Shown here: positions 8,770-19,102 of the stretch, in pieces
Position numbering within the stretch: the stretch's first letter is position 1
Layout of the letters: the number at the start of each line of letters is the position of its first letter
Source: Acidobacteriota bacterium
GTDB taxonomy: Bacteria; Acidobacteriota; Thermoanaerobaculia; Multivoradales; Multivoraceae
Direction: 5' to 3'
Assembly: GCA_028877275.1 (NCBI GenBank)
Contig: JAPPFP010000020.1
Coordinates: 82,645 to 146,644, forward strand
DNA: 64,000 bases
Notes under the pieces: model-generated
Databases searched by the model: none
What the model was told of the DNA's origin: nothing
The model's input: only the letters and a program-made list of their open reading frames with translations
Position numbers and translations under genes: made by a program

Positions 8770-9213
8770 ATGCCGACCTTCGAGAACGACGTCTACCCGC
8801 AGGACTCCGAACAGATCGCCGCGATGCAGGAGCCTGGCCCCGAAGGACCGATCTACATGGTCAATCTGCTGAAGTTCAAGGAGAAGGCCGAATACAGCGA
8901 CGGCCGCGAAACGGATCTGACCGGGCGCGAGGCCTACCAGATCTACGGTCAGGCCGTGTCCAGAATCATCCAGGACTTCGGCGGCCACATCGTCTTCGCC
9001 GCCGACGTGACGCATCTCTCCCTCGGCCGGGTCGACGAACTCTGGGACGAGGTGGCGATCGCCTGCTATCCCAACCGCGCCGCCCTGGTCGCGATGTCGA
9101 CGTCGGAACCCTGGCGCAAGGCCGGCGTCCACCGCGAGGCGGGGCTGGCCGGTCAGTTGAACATCGAGACGGTGCTGATGCCGGGGTTCGAGGGGGTTGC
9201 GCTGGCCGGCTAG
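8770..9213 (+). CDS. DUF1330 domain protein
   Basis: This 147-residue protein lacks a signal peptide. It shows the DUF1330 ferredoxin-like pattern: IYMVNLLKFKEKA, YQIYGQAV and a strand with CYPNRAALVAM. The biochemical role of DUF1330 is not established. A good AGGAG lies just upstream of the ATG, in the end of the intergenic hairpin region. Confidence 0.75.
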   Translation: MPTFENDVYPQDSEQIAAMQEPGPEGPIYMVNLLKFKEKAEYSDGRETDLTGREAYQIYGQAVSRIIQDFGGHIVFAADVTHLSLGRVDELWDEVAIACYPNRAALVAMSTSEPWRKAGVHREAGLAGQLNIETVLMPGFEGVALAG

Positions 9214-9273
9214 CGGCGGCCGGCGCCTCGATGTGGCGCCTCGCTAGTAGGCTGCAAGCAGGAGAACGCAGTC

Positions 9274-10757
<1,484 letters not shown>

Positions 10758-10761
<4 letters not shown>

Positions 10762-11144
10762 TCGAAGGTCCACTCCCGGGGCTCTTCGCCCTCTTCGGGC
10801 TGGGCCTCGCGGACGACGATCGGCGGGGTCTCGCCCTGCTGGTACGTGAAGACGTACTTCAGGGCCTTGCGGTTCTCCTCGGGTACCGGGTCGACGTGGG
10901 TGGCCAGTTCCGGGCCGTCGAAGACATTGATCTTGCAGAACTCCTCGGCCTGGCAGACGAACCTGGCCATCTGGACCCAGGCCTCCATCTGCGTGTCGGG
11001 CTTGACCCAGGCGCCGAAGGAAAGACCGGTCAGACCGATGATGTTCAGCGGCGGCGGCTCGTCGCCTCGCTGCTGCGCCGCTGCGACGGCGGGGAGTGAC
11101 AGGAGGAAGGCGATGGCGATCGCAACGGGCGCGCGTCGATTCAT
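10758..11144 (-). CDS. small secreted protein of unknown function
   Basis: This 128-residue protein starts at the ATG at 11144, has a signal peptide ending AVAAAQ and two cysteines in FVCQAEEFCK. A charged, Glu-rich tail ends the protein. It is coupled to the upstream carboxylesterase through an ATGA overlap, so the two are probably cotranscribed. No family is recognised. Confidence 0.65.
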
Positions 11145-12730
11145 GGCTGGGTCACCTCGAAGAAACGGTCCCATAATGCCATGCGGTCACGGTGGAGGTG
11201 GCTGCCGGCCTCGATCGTCGATCCGAACTCGAGGTGTCGGGCCGTGTCGGGCCTGAACTCCGGCCACGCCGGCAGGTCCGGGCCGCCCGGCGGGTTCGGG
11301 TCGCCGGTGGAGGCGAAGGCGATCCAGTAGCCGGACATCGCCTCGGCGAGTTCGTGGTCCTCCTCCGCGTAGTCGAAGTCCAGCTTGTCCAGGTTGTCGA
11401 ACGCGTAGGCGATCTCGGCCGCGTGGTAGGCGCCGTAGAAGTCCCTCTCGGGGTGTGGCGGGGCGTGCGTGAAGAAGTAGAGCCAGGCCGGTGAGGACAC
11501 CGTCTCCGAAAGCGTCGCCCAAGTCTTCATGTGCCAGGCGAAGACGCGGTCGGAGAAGGCGTCGATGAAGGCCCTCCTCGCGTCAGCGTCGGTCGCCACC
11601 GGGTAAGCGTTGAAGAACTCATCGGCCACGTCGGGGAACTGGCTCTTGACCAGGAACTCGACCCCGGACTTGTTGGAGGGGAGCATGCGGCCCATCAGGC
11701 TGGTCGCCTCGTCGCGGTTCGACCCGACCAGCACAGGCACGTCCGCCTGCTCGCCAGCCCGGTAGATCTCGGCCACCTGCTTCGGGAGCACCCAGCCGTC
11801 GACGTTCGGTCTCGTCGAGAAGGCGCCCTGCTTCGAGGCCTCGGCGAGGATCGTCTCCGCGTCCAGTTCGCGCAGGCTGGCGGCCGCGTCACCGCCCTCG
11901 ATCCCGAGCCGTTTGGCGAAGGCCTCGCCGGCGCTCTCGGCCGAGCCGTCCTCCGAGGAGCGAAGCTCGGGCAAGCCGTCGAAGAAGCCCCCGCTCTGGC
12001 CAATCGCCCGCTGGAACAGGCCGCGCGCCAGGGGCGAAGCCTGCAGCACGTTGACGCTCCAGGCGCCGGCCGATTCGCCGAAGATCGTCACGCGGTCCGG
12101 GTCGCCGCCGAAGGTCGCGATGTTGTCTCGCACCCACTGCAGGGCGAAGATCTGGTCCAGGACGCCGTAGTTGCCGGAGACGCCCTGGTCGGACTCGGCC
12201 GAAAGGACCGGGTGGGCGAGGTAGCCGAAAGCGCCCAGCCGGTAGTTCACCGTCACCACGACGACGCCCTTGCGCGCCAGCGCCGTGCCGTCGTAGAGGG
12301 GTAGCGAGCCCGACCCGCGGGTGAGCGCGCCGCCGTGGATCCAGACCATGACCGGCAAGCGATCACCCTCGTCGCCCGCGGTCCAGAGGTTGAGGTACAG
12401 GCAGTCCTCACTCACTTCGACCAGGGGCTGGGCGTAGAAGCCGCCCTCGGGGTAAGGCGCCTGCATGCAGGACGGCGGCTCGACGATCGCGTCGATGGGC
12501 GTTCTGCCCGGGGTCACGGGCCGCGGCGGCCGGAAACGGAGGTCGCCGAGCGGCGGCGCGGCGTAGGGAATGCCGAGATAGGTGTGGAGGTCGGGCTCGT
12601 CCTCGCCGACGAAGCCCATCACGTAGCCGCTCGTCGTCAGCTTGACCGGCCCGAACTGGGCCGGAGCCGCCGAGGCAACGAGGAAGAGGGCGGTCGAGGC
12701 GAACGCGAAGCGGCGGAAGAGTGGAGTCAT
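11141..12730 (-). CDS. secreted type-B carboxylesterase
   Basis: This 529-residue alpha/beta hydrolase has a signal peptide (ending ASAAPAQ). Type-B signatures are EDCLYLN, VMVWIHGGALTRGSG, the nucleophile elbow FGESAGAWS, and GSNRDEATS with a C-terminal His region (THAPPHPERDFYGAYHAAEI). It hydrolyses carboxylic esters in the periplasm or outside the cell. No Shine-Dalgarno is visible; TAGAAC sits 6 nt before the ATG, close to the leaderless pattern seen elsewhere here. Confidence 0.9.
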   Translation of the reverse strand: MTPLFRRFAFASTALFLVASAAPAQFGPVKLTTSGYVMGFVGEDEPDLHTYLGIPYAAPPLGDLRFRPPRPVTPGRTPIDAIVEPPSCMQAPYPEGGFYAQPLVEVSEDCLYLNLWTAGDEGDRLPVMVWIHGGALTRGSGSLPLYDGTALARKGVVVVTVNYRLGAFGYLAHPVLSAESDQGVSGNYGVLDQIFALQWVRDNIATFGGDPDRVTIFGESAGAWSVNVLQASPLARGLFQRAIGQSGGFFDGLPELRSSEDGSAESAGEAFAKRLGIEGGDAAASLRELDAETILAEASKQGAFSTRPNVDGWVLPKQVAEIYRAGEQADVPVLVGSNRDEATSLMGRMLPSNKSGVEFLVKSQFPDVADEFFNAYPVATDADARRAFIDAFSDRVFAWHMKTWATLSETVSSPAWLYFFTHAPPHPERDFYGAYHAAEIAYAFDNLDKLDFDYAEEDHELAEAMSGYWIAFASTGDPNPPGGPDLPAWPEFRPDTARHLEFGSTIEAGSHLHRDRMALWDRFFEVTQP

Positions 12731-12755
12731 CGGCCGGTTCTATCGCAGGCTGTGG

Positions 12756-14009
12756 CTACTTGGCGACGTCGTATGACGTCAGCGATTCCTGGTCCCGAAT
12801 GTAGAACGCTCCGTTGGCGACCACCGGATGCGCCCAGGTGAAGTCGCCACGGTACTCGATCTCAAACCGGCCCCGCTCCTCGTAGCCCTCGGGCGTAGCG
12901 ACGGCCAGCCCGACCTTGTTCCTCTCGCTGAGGAGGAAGAGCTTGCCGTCGGCCATCACCAGCGAGCCCTTGCCGACGCTGCGGGCGCGCCAGTGGACCT
13001 GGCCCGTCTCGATGTCGACGCTGGTCAGCGCGGGGCCGAAGAAGCTGTAGAGCGTCCCTTCGTGGGCAACGACGCCGCCGTGGTGATTCTGGAGCCGCGT
13101 CTCGAAGTACGCCTGCTCGCTGAAGAAGGAACCGCCCTCGTCCTCGACGCTGACCCGGACCGCGCCCCCGCCGATGCCGTAGGACGCCGAGTAGAAGACG
13201 AGGTCGCCTTCGAGGACCGGCGTGGCGATGTTGATCGCGTTCACGGTGGACGGCCGCTCGTAGCGCCACAGCAGGGCGCCGTCCTCGGCGCGAACGCCGA
13301 CGCCGGCCTCGCCGGTGAAGCCGATCAACACCTCGGTCCCCGCGATCTCGCGCAGGATGAGCGAGGAGTAGGAGGCCACGTCCCCCAGCTCGGCCGAACG
13401 CCAGATCGTGCTGCCGTCAGCCGTCGAGAGGGCGGCGATCGCGCCGTCCGGGCCGCCCGGCATGACGAACATCCGGTCGCGCACGACCAGCGGCGACTCG
13501 CTGATACCCCAGCGGGTGTTGGCACTGCCGAAACGGTCCAGCATGTTGAACTGCCAGGTCACCTCGCCCGAGTCCTTCGCGATCTTCGCCACTTCGCCCA
13601 TGCCGTTCAGGACGAAGAGCGAATCGCCGTCGATGGTCGGCACCGAGCGCGGGCCGTCGCCCCGGTCCGTGTGGTCGTACCGGGGGCCCAGCGTGCGAAT
13701 CCACACTTCGCCGCCGTCGCCGGCGCGCAGGCGGAAAACGGCGCTCTGGCCGTCGCGGGTGCCCTGAACGTAGATCGCGTCGCCCTCGACCGCGACCGTC
13801 CCGTAGCCCTGGCCGAGCGTCTCGATTTGCCAGTTGACGGCGGGGCCCTCCGGCGGCCACTCGTCGAGCAGGCCGGTTTCGGTGGAGATGCCGGCGCGGT
13901 CCGGCCCGCGCCACTGCAGCCAGTCGTCGGCGTGCGCTGCCGTCGCGAATCCGGCGGCGAACACGGCCGCAACCAATACCTGTCTGCCCCTGCTGAACAT
14001 ATGCGCCAT
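12756..14009 (-). CDS. secreted PQQ-like beta-propeller protein
   Basis: This 417-residue protein has a signal peptide ending TAAHAD, then WLQWRGPDRAGIS, a hallmark start of the PQQ-like WD40-type proteins of Acidobacteriota and Planctomycetota. Repeated blades with GDxxYV and DGSxxW patterns follow. No quinoprotein active-site residues can be assigned, so a scaffold or binding role is as likely as an enzyme role. AGGAG is 5 nt upstream of the ATG. Confidence 0.85.
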   Translation of the reverse strand: MAHMFSRGRQVLVAAVFAAGFATAAHADDWLQWRGPDRAGISTETGLLDEWPPEGPAVNWQIETLGQGYGTVAVEGDAIYVQGTRDGQSAVFRLRAGDGGEVWIRTLGPRYDHTDRGDGPRSVPTIDGDSLFVLNGMGEVAKIAKDSGEVTWQFNMLDRFGSANTRWGISESPLVVRDRMFVMPGGPDGAIAALSTADGSTIWRSAELGDVASYSSLILREIAGTEVLIGFTGEAGVGVRAEDGALLWRYERPSTVNAINIATPVLEGDLVFYSASYGIGGGAVRVSVEDEGGSFFSEQAYFETRLQNHHGGVVAHEGTLYSFFGPALTSVDIETGQVHWRARSVGKGSLVMADGKLFLLSERNKVGLAVATPEGYEERGRFEIEYRGDFTWAHPVVANGAFYIRDQESLTSYDVAK

Positions 14010-14045
14010 GACCGCTCCTGAGGTTTACTGGTTGGCCAGCCAGCA

Positions 14046-14051
14046 TTATAC
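14046..14051 (+). promoter_or_regulatory. -10 candidate for the LLM oxidoreductase gene
   Basis: TATACT lies about 55 nt upstream of the ATG at 14106, next to an imperfect palindrome around CTGGTTGGCCAGCCAG (14030-14045) in the divergent interval. A regulator could bind here; this is inference. Confidence 0.35.
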
Positions 14052-14105
14052 TGGCCGGCCGCTATCGTGCGCGCTCACAGAACTGAGCAGGAAGGAAGAC
14101 GCCAC

Positions 14106-15173
14106 ATGGAGTTCTGGACCGCAACCGTCGCCGCGCCGACCCGGAGCGCCGAGTTCGCCCGCCAGGCGGAAGCCAGGGGCTGGGACGGCATGAACGTCGT
14201 CGATTCGCAGAATCTCTCCGGCGATCCCTATGTTTGCCTCGCGCTCGGCGCCACCGCGACGGAAAAGCTGCGGGTGGCGACCTCGGTGACGAATCCGGTC
14301 ACCCGCCATCCGGCGACGACAGCCTCGTCGGCGCTCTCGGTCCAGCGGGTGTCGCGGGGCCGCATGGTGCTGGGGATCGGCCGCGGCGACAGCGCGCTGG
14401 CCCACCTGGGGCGCGCGCCGGCTCGTCTCGGGTGGTTCGAGGACTATCTGGTTGTTCTGCAGAAGTATCTCCGCGGCGAGGAGGTGGCCTTCGAGGACAC
14501 GGGCATTCTGGACGAGGCGGCGCCGCTCGCGGAGAAGCTCGGGCTTGCCCACGGGCCAGCCGCAAGCAGCATCCGCTGGATCGGCGACGGTCCGAAGGTG
14601 CCGGTCGAGGTCGCGGCCACCGGGCCGAAGGTGATCGGCATCGCGGCCCGGCAGGCCGACCGGGTCATGCTCGCCGTCGGCGCCGATCCGAAGCGAGTCG
14701 CGTGGGGAATCGAGACGGCGCGCCAGGCCGCGGCCGAGGCCGGCCGCGATCCGGAGTCGCTCAAGTTCGGCGCCTACGTGAACGTCGTCTGCTGCGACGA
14801 CCCGCGGGTCGGCCGTGAACTCGGGCGAGCGTCCACGGGGCTCTTCGCCCGCTTCTCCGTCATGTACGGCGAGATCTCCGGCCCGGCCGACGAGCAGCAG
14901 ACGGAGGTGTTCCGCAACATCCACGACCGCTACGACATGACCGCCCACGGCCAGGAGGGCGGGCAGCAGACGACCGCGCTCACGGACGAGTTCATCGACG
15001 GCTACGCGATCGTCGGCAGCCCCGAGCACTGCGCGGCCAGGCTCGAGGCTCTGCTCGATCTCGGGATCGAGAAGTTCGCGGTTGCCGGGCCGAACTTCCT
15101 GGCGCCGAGCGCTCCGGGCCGGGAGGCCGCGGGGCGGTTCACCGAAGACGTCCTGCCGCGGCTGCGGAGTTAG
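14106..15173 (+). CDS. LLM-class flavin/F420-dependent oxidoreductase
   Basis: This 355-residue luciferase-like TIM barrel shows EFARQAEARGWDGMNVVDSQ near the N-terminus, VTNPVTRHPATTASSA, RMVLGIGRGDSA and a C-terminal GSPEHCAARLEALL. These are typical of F420- or FMN-dependent oxidoreductases of the LLM class. The ATG at 14106 follows AGGAAGGAAG. An SDR gene follows after 12 nt with its own AGGAG, suggesting a two-gene catabolic unit for an unknown substrate. Confidence 0.85.
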   Translation: MEFWTATVAAPTRSAEFARQAEARGWDGMNVVDSQNLSGDPYVCLALGATATEKLRVATSVTNPVTRHPATTASSALSVQRVSRGRMVLGIGRGDSALAHLGRAPARLGWFEDYLVVLQKYLRGEEVAFEDTGILDEAAPLAEKLGLAHGPAASSIRWIGDGPKVPVEVAATGPKVIGIAARQADRVMLAVGADPKRVAWGIETARQAAAEAGRDPESLKFGAYVNVVCCDDPRVGRELGRASTGLFARFSVMYGEISGPADEQQTEVFRNIHDRYDMTAHGQEGGQQTTALTDEFIDGYAIVGSPEHCAARLEALLDLGIEKFAVAGPNFLAPSAPGREAAGRFTEDVLPRLRS

Positions 15174-15185
15174 GAGGAACGGAAC

Positions 15186-16064
15186 ATGGAAGTAGCCGGC
15201 ACGTCGGCAGTCATCACCGGCGGCGGCAACGGCCTCGGCCGCGCCATCGCCATCGCCCTGGCGCGAGAAGGCGCGAACGTCGCGGTCGCCGACGTGGAGC
15301 ACGACGCCGCGGAGAGCGTCGCGCGTGAGGTGGAAGCCCTCGGGGCCAAAGCGCTGGCGGCGCGTGTCGACGTGACGCGCGAGGAGGACCTGGAGCGCCT
15401 GGCCGACGACGCCTGGGCGGCCTTCGGTTCCGTCGAGCTGCTGTTCAACAACGCGGGCGTCGGCGCCGGCCGGGCGCCGGCCTACGGGTTCAGCGCCGAC
15501 GACGTGCGCTGGATCCTCGGCGTGAACGTCGAGGGCGTCCTCAACGGCATCCGCGTGTTCGCGCCCCGCTTCATCGAGGGCGGCAGGGAATCCCGCATCG
15601 TGAACACGGGCTCCGAGCACAGCCTCGGCATTCCCTTCCCCGGTTCCGCCGTCTACACCGCCTCGAAGCATGCGGTGCTCGCCATCTCCGACGTACTGCG
15701 GGCCGAACTGCCCGAGCACGTCGGCGTCAGCGTCTTCTGCCCCGGTTGGGTGGCGACGAGCATCTGGCGTTCCTCCGAGCGCCGGCCTGAGCACCTCGGC
15801 GGACCCCAGGAAGCCAACCCGGCCGGGGGCAAGCTCAGCGCGGAGCACGCGATGTCCGCGGTCGAGGCGGCCGACATGGTCCTCCAGCAGATCCGCGAAG
15901 GCCGCTTCTACCTGCTGACCCATCCCCACGTCATCGAGTACGCGCAAACCCGGTGGAACGACGTCGAGGCCGCGTTCGCCGAGCAGGCGCCTCGGTACGA
16001 GGGGGATGACAGGTACGACGTGGCGAAGGCGATCGCGAGGATCCGGGCGGCGCGGGCCGGCTAG
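15186..16064 (+). CDS. short-chain dehydrogenase/reductase
   Basis: This 292-residue SDR has the Rossmann motif TGGGNGLGRAIA, the NNAG motif (FNNAGVGAG) and the catalytic YTASK with upstream Ser. It uses NAD(H) or NADP(H); a D at the end of the second strand (VADVEHD) favours NAD. It is probably cotranscribed with the LLM oxidoreductase. The substrate is unknown. Confidence 0.9.
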   Translation: MEVAGTSAVITGGGNGLGRAIAIALAREGANVAVADVEHDAAESVAREVEALGAKALAARVDVTREEDLERLADDAWAAFGSVELLFNNAGVGAGRAPAYGFSADDVRWILGVNVEGVLNGIRVFAPRFIEGGRESRIVNTGSEHSLGIPFPGSAVYTASKHAVLAISDVLRAELPEHVGVSVFCPGWVATSIWRSSERRPEHLGGPQEANPAGGKLSAEHAMSAVEAADMVLQQIREGRFYLLTHPHVIEYAQTRWNDVEAAFAEQAPRYEGDDRYDVAKAIARIRAARAG

Positions 16065-17861
16065 CTAGCGGCGCTCACGCCACCAGCCCGGGCCGACCCG
16101 GGACGGCCAGCCCTCGGGCGGGGTCGGCCACAGCAGGATCGTGCCCATCGGGCCGAGTTCGACGCCCCGGATGTCGTTGTTGAACACCCAGAGGAAGCTG
16201 ACGTGGAACAGGAACAGCACCGGCTGATCGCGATAGACCTCCCGGTGGATCTCCCGGTAGATCGCGCCGCGTCTCTCGCTGTCCTGCTCCCGCTTGCCCA
16301 GCTCGAAGAGCTCGTCGACTCTGGGATTCGAGTAGCCGCCGCTGTTGCGGCCGCCGTCGTAGGCGTCGGTGGCTAGCTGGTTGCGGAGGGCGTTCGGATC
16401 CTGGGTCGTGCCGACGATCGTCCCAAGCGCCTGGAACTCGTGGGCGAGGCGCCTCTCGTTGAGCGAAGCGCTCTCGTAGGCGCGGGTCACCATCTCGACC
16501 CCGAGGCGGCGAAAGTCCTCGCGCAGGATGTCGAGCGTCGGCGGAACGTAGGTCAGGCCGGCGGGGTACGACAGCTCGAAGCTGAAGCGGACCCGCTCGC
16601 CGTCGATCTCCTTGTAGCGCCATCCGGTGTCGGGGTCGGCGAGCCAACCGGCCCGGTCGAGAAGTTCGGCGGCGCGCGCCAGGTCGTAGTCGAGCGCCTG
16701 CTCGAGGATCGCCGGCTCGTAGTCCCAGTCGCGTTCTTCCACCATGAAGCCGTAGGAACGCCGATACAGGCCATGGCCGACCCGGCGCAACACGGTCTCG
16801 GCATCGTAGGCGTGGGCGAGCGCCCGGCGCACCAAGGGGTCGGTGAAGAAGGGATTGCTGCCGTCCATGTTCCACAGGAGGCTGAGCAGCAGCGCCGACG
16901 CGTGGCGGCCCTTCACGCCTCTCTCCTCGAACAGCTCCCCTTTCGCCTGTCGGGCGAAGATGTTCGCGTCGACGTAGACCTGGTCGTACTCGCCTCCCAG
17001 GAACTGCAGGAAGGCGAGGTTGCGGTCCGGCTGGAACTTGAAGATCATCGTCTTCGCGGCCGGGGGCGCGCGGTCGAAGAGGTAGTGGTCTTCCCACCGT
17101 TCGAGGACGACCCGGTCGTTGTTCCGCCATTCCACGAAGCGGAACGGACCGCTGCCGATCACGGCCTCGCGGCCGTAGCGGTTGTAGTAGGGCGAGGACC
17201 GGAGCGTCGGGTCGGCGGCCCGCTCGGCAGCGTTACCCACGATGTGGAGCGGCATGATGGGAAAGGCGAGCGCCTCCAGGCGGAGCTGCGGCGCCAGGAG
17301 CCCGGCGAAGTCGAAGCGCACCCGGTGCGTGCCCTCCGCCACGGCCCCGACGACGAGGTCGCGCGGCGTCGGCCAGAAGCTCACCGGCACCCGTTCGTCG
17401 CGCAGGGCTTCGAGCGAGAACACGACATCGTGCGCGGTCCACGGCTCCCCGTCGTGCCAGCGCAGCTCAGGATTCAACTCCAGGGTGACGGAGTGCAGAT
17501 CCTCCGACGGTCGCACCGCGAGGACCACGTTCGAGTTCCAGTCGTAGCTGGCCGGGCTGCCGTGGCGGATGACGAGCCACTCGAAGAGCATCCCGAACAT
17601 CGTCCAGGCGGACGCCGCGCCCGACGGAAAGAGCGGATTGAGCGTCGCCGGCTGGGAGAAGTCGTGCCGGACGATCGTCGTCGCGGTGTCGGCCCGCTGC
17701 GGCGCGGCGACCGGGTACAGCTCGTGCAACGACGGCGGATCGACCAGGGGATCGGCCAACGGGTCGTAGTCGCCGCCGGTGTCCACCACGGGAAGCGGAT
17801 TCCCGCAGGCGCCGGCCAGGAGGCCGGCCGCCGCCGCGAGACGCCGCGCGGGCCAGTTCAC
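16065..17861 (-). CDS. family 5 peptide/solute-binding lipoprotein
   Basis: This 598-residue protein starts at a GTG overlapping the upstream stop (GTGA) and has a short lipoprotein signal with lipobox LLAGAC. It shows SBP_bac_5 features: domain with HDVVFSLEALRD, LLWNMDGSNPFFTDPLVRRALAHAYD, and a C-terminal QPVLFLFH. Family members bind oligopeptides or other solutes for ABC importers. No permease or ATPase genes are adjacent. The position at the end of an acyl-CoA dehydrogenase operon is unusual. Confidence 0.88.
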   Translation of the reverse strand: MNWPARRLAAAAGLLAGACGNPLPVVDTGGDYDPLADPLVDPPSLHELYPVAAPQRADTATTIVRHDFSQPATLNPLFPSGAASAWTMFGMLFEWLVIRHGSPASYDWNSNVVLAVRPSEDLHSVTLELNPELRWHDGEPWTAHDVVFSLEALRDERVPVSFWPTPRDLVVGAVAEGTHRVRFDFAGLLAPQLRLEALAFPIMPLHIVGNAAERAADPTLRSSPYYNRYGREAVIGSGPFRFVEWRNNDRVVLERWEDHYLFDRAPPAAKTMIFKFQPDRNLAFLQFLGGEYDQVYVDANIFARQAKGELFEERGVKGRHASALLLSLLWNMDGSNPFFTDPLVRRALAHAYDAETVLRRVGHGLYRRSYGFMVEERDWDYEPAILEQALDYDLARAAELLDRAGWLADPDTGWRYKEIDGERVRFSFELSYPAGLTYVPPTLDILREDFRRLGVEMVTRAYESASLNERRLAHEFQALGTIVGTTQDPNALRNQLATDAYDGGRNSGGYSNPRVDELFELGKREQDSERRGAIYREIHREVYRDQPVLFLFHVSFLWVFNNDIRGVELGPMGTILLWPTPPEGWPSRVGPGWWRERR

Positions 17862-19102
17862 GCGTTGCGCTTGATGTCCCTGAACGGGCCCTGGTCGGCG
17901 CGGAACCCCTTGGGCATCCCCAGCACGCGCTCCGAGATGATGTTGCGCTGGATCTCGTCCGTGCCGCCGGCGATCGAGATCGCGGGCACCGAGACCAGGA
18001 CCTCCGCGATGATTCCGTCCGCGGCGGAGTCGGGCCCGCTCAGCATGGCGTCCGCGCCCGAGATCATCGTGTGGACGTGGGAAGCCTGCCGCGCGATGAC
18101 GCTCGCGGCGAGCTTGCCGATCGAGCCGGCCGGGATGATCTCCGTCGTGCCGGCCTTGCGCCTGGCCTCGGCGCTGTCGGAGGCGAGCCTCGCCCCGGTG
18201 TACAGGCAGATGAGCTTCGCGATCTCCTGCCGCGTCGCCGGATCGTTGATCGCGCCGGTCTCCCGGGCGCGCGGAAGGACAAGATCCACCCGGCCCTCGC
18301 GCTGCGGGTACCAGGTGTAGGGCTCGGTGGCGATCCGGAGTTCTTCCTCGTACTCCGCGTAGATCGGGCCCTGCTTCGGCCCATCGAGCGAAGACCCCCG
18401 AACCCGCCGGCTGAAGCCGCGCCGTTCGAAGGAGAGCGTGGTCTTCGCCACGTGCCAGCCGTTGCCCTCGCCGCCGATCAGGTCCTCGGGCGCCACGACG
18501 GCGTTCGTCATGAAGACCTCGTTGAACGACTGGTGCCCGTTCATCTGCCGGAGCGGCCGCGCCTCGACCCCCGGCTGCCGCATGTCGAGCAGGAAGTAGC
18601 TGATCCCCTGGTGCTTCGGCACGTCCCAGTCGGTGCGCGCCACGAGCAGCCCGAAGTCGGCGTGGTGCGCGCTCGTGTTCCAGACCTTCTGGCCGTTGAC
18701 GATCCAGTTGCCGTCCTTGAGCTCCGCCCGGGTGCTGAGACCCGCGAGGTCGGAGCCGCTGCCCGGCTCGCTGAAGAGCTGGCACCAGGTGTGCTCGCCG
18801 GTCAGGATGGGCCGCAGGAAGCGCCGCTTCTGGTCGTCCGACCCGCAGGCCAGGATCGTCTCCGACGCCAGTCCACGCGGGCCGACCTGGGCGGCCGGAA
18901 CCACGTCCTTCTCCCTGAAGACCTCGGCGACGACCATGGTCTGGTCGAGCGTGAAGCCGCGTCCGTACCACTCCTCGGGCCAGTGCGGCGCCGCCCAGCC
19001 GCCTTCGAGCAGGATCTCCCGCCACTCGATCAGGGGACGGTCGACGCGCCAGTTCGCGTCGAGCCAGGCCGAGACCTCGCGGCGGATCTCGTCCGCCGTC
19101 AT
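17858..19102 (-). CDS. acyl-CoA dehydrogenase, larger subunit of a pair
   Basis: This 414-residue flavoenzyme has the acyl-CoA dehydrogenase motifs CQLFSEPGSGSDLAGL (FAD/substrate binding), the middle-domain WIVNGQKVWNTSAHHADF and the C-terminal AGGTDEIQRNIISERVLGMPKG. It oxidises acyl-CoA to enoyl-CoA with electron transfer to ETF. ATGA overlap with the smaller acyl-CoA dehydrogenase suggests a hetero-oligomer like the paired FadE/ChsE enzymes of sterol degraders (inference from pairing and unequal size). Confidence 0.9.
   Translation of the reverse strand: MTADEIRREVSAWLDANWRVDRPLIEWREILLEGGWAAPHWPEEWYGRGFTLDQTMVVAEVFREKDVVPAAQVGPRGLASETILACGSDDQKRRFLRPILTGEHTWCQLFSEPGSGSDLAGLSTRAELKDGNWIVNGQKVWNTSAHHADFGLLVARTDWDVPKHQGISYFLLDMRQPGVEARPLRQMNGHQSFNEVFMTNAVVAPEDLIGGEGNGWHVAKTTLSFERRGFSRRVRGSSLDGPKQGPIYAEYEEELRIATEPYTWYPQREGRVDLVLPRARETGAINDPATRQEIAKLICLYTGARLASDSAEARRKAGTTEIIPAGSIGKLAASVIARQASHVHTMISGADAMLSGPDSAADGIIAEVLVSVPAISIAGGTDEIQRNIISERVLGMPKGFRADQGPFRDIKRNA

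Noticed and set aside
14046..15947. A 633-codon minus-strand frame opposite the LLM and SDR genes
   Set aside because: The composition is that of an antisense shadow, and the plus strand holds two complete enzyme genes with ribosome binding sites.
16065..19025. One continuous 986-codon minus-strand frame that looks like a fusion ahead of the peptide-binding protein
   Set aside because: The part above 17861 is an out-of-frame copy of the acyl-CoA dehydrogenase gene with biased Arg/Pro/Gly composition; the lipoprotein signal at 17861 marks the true start.
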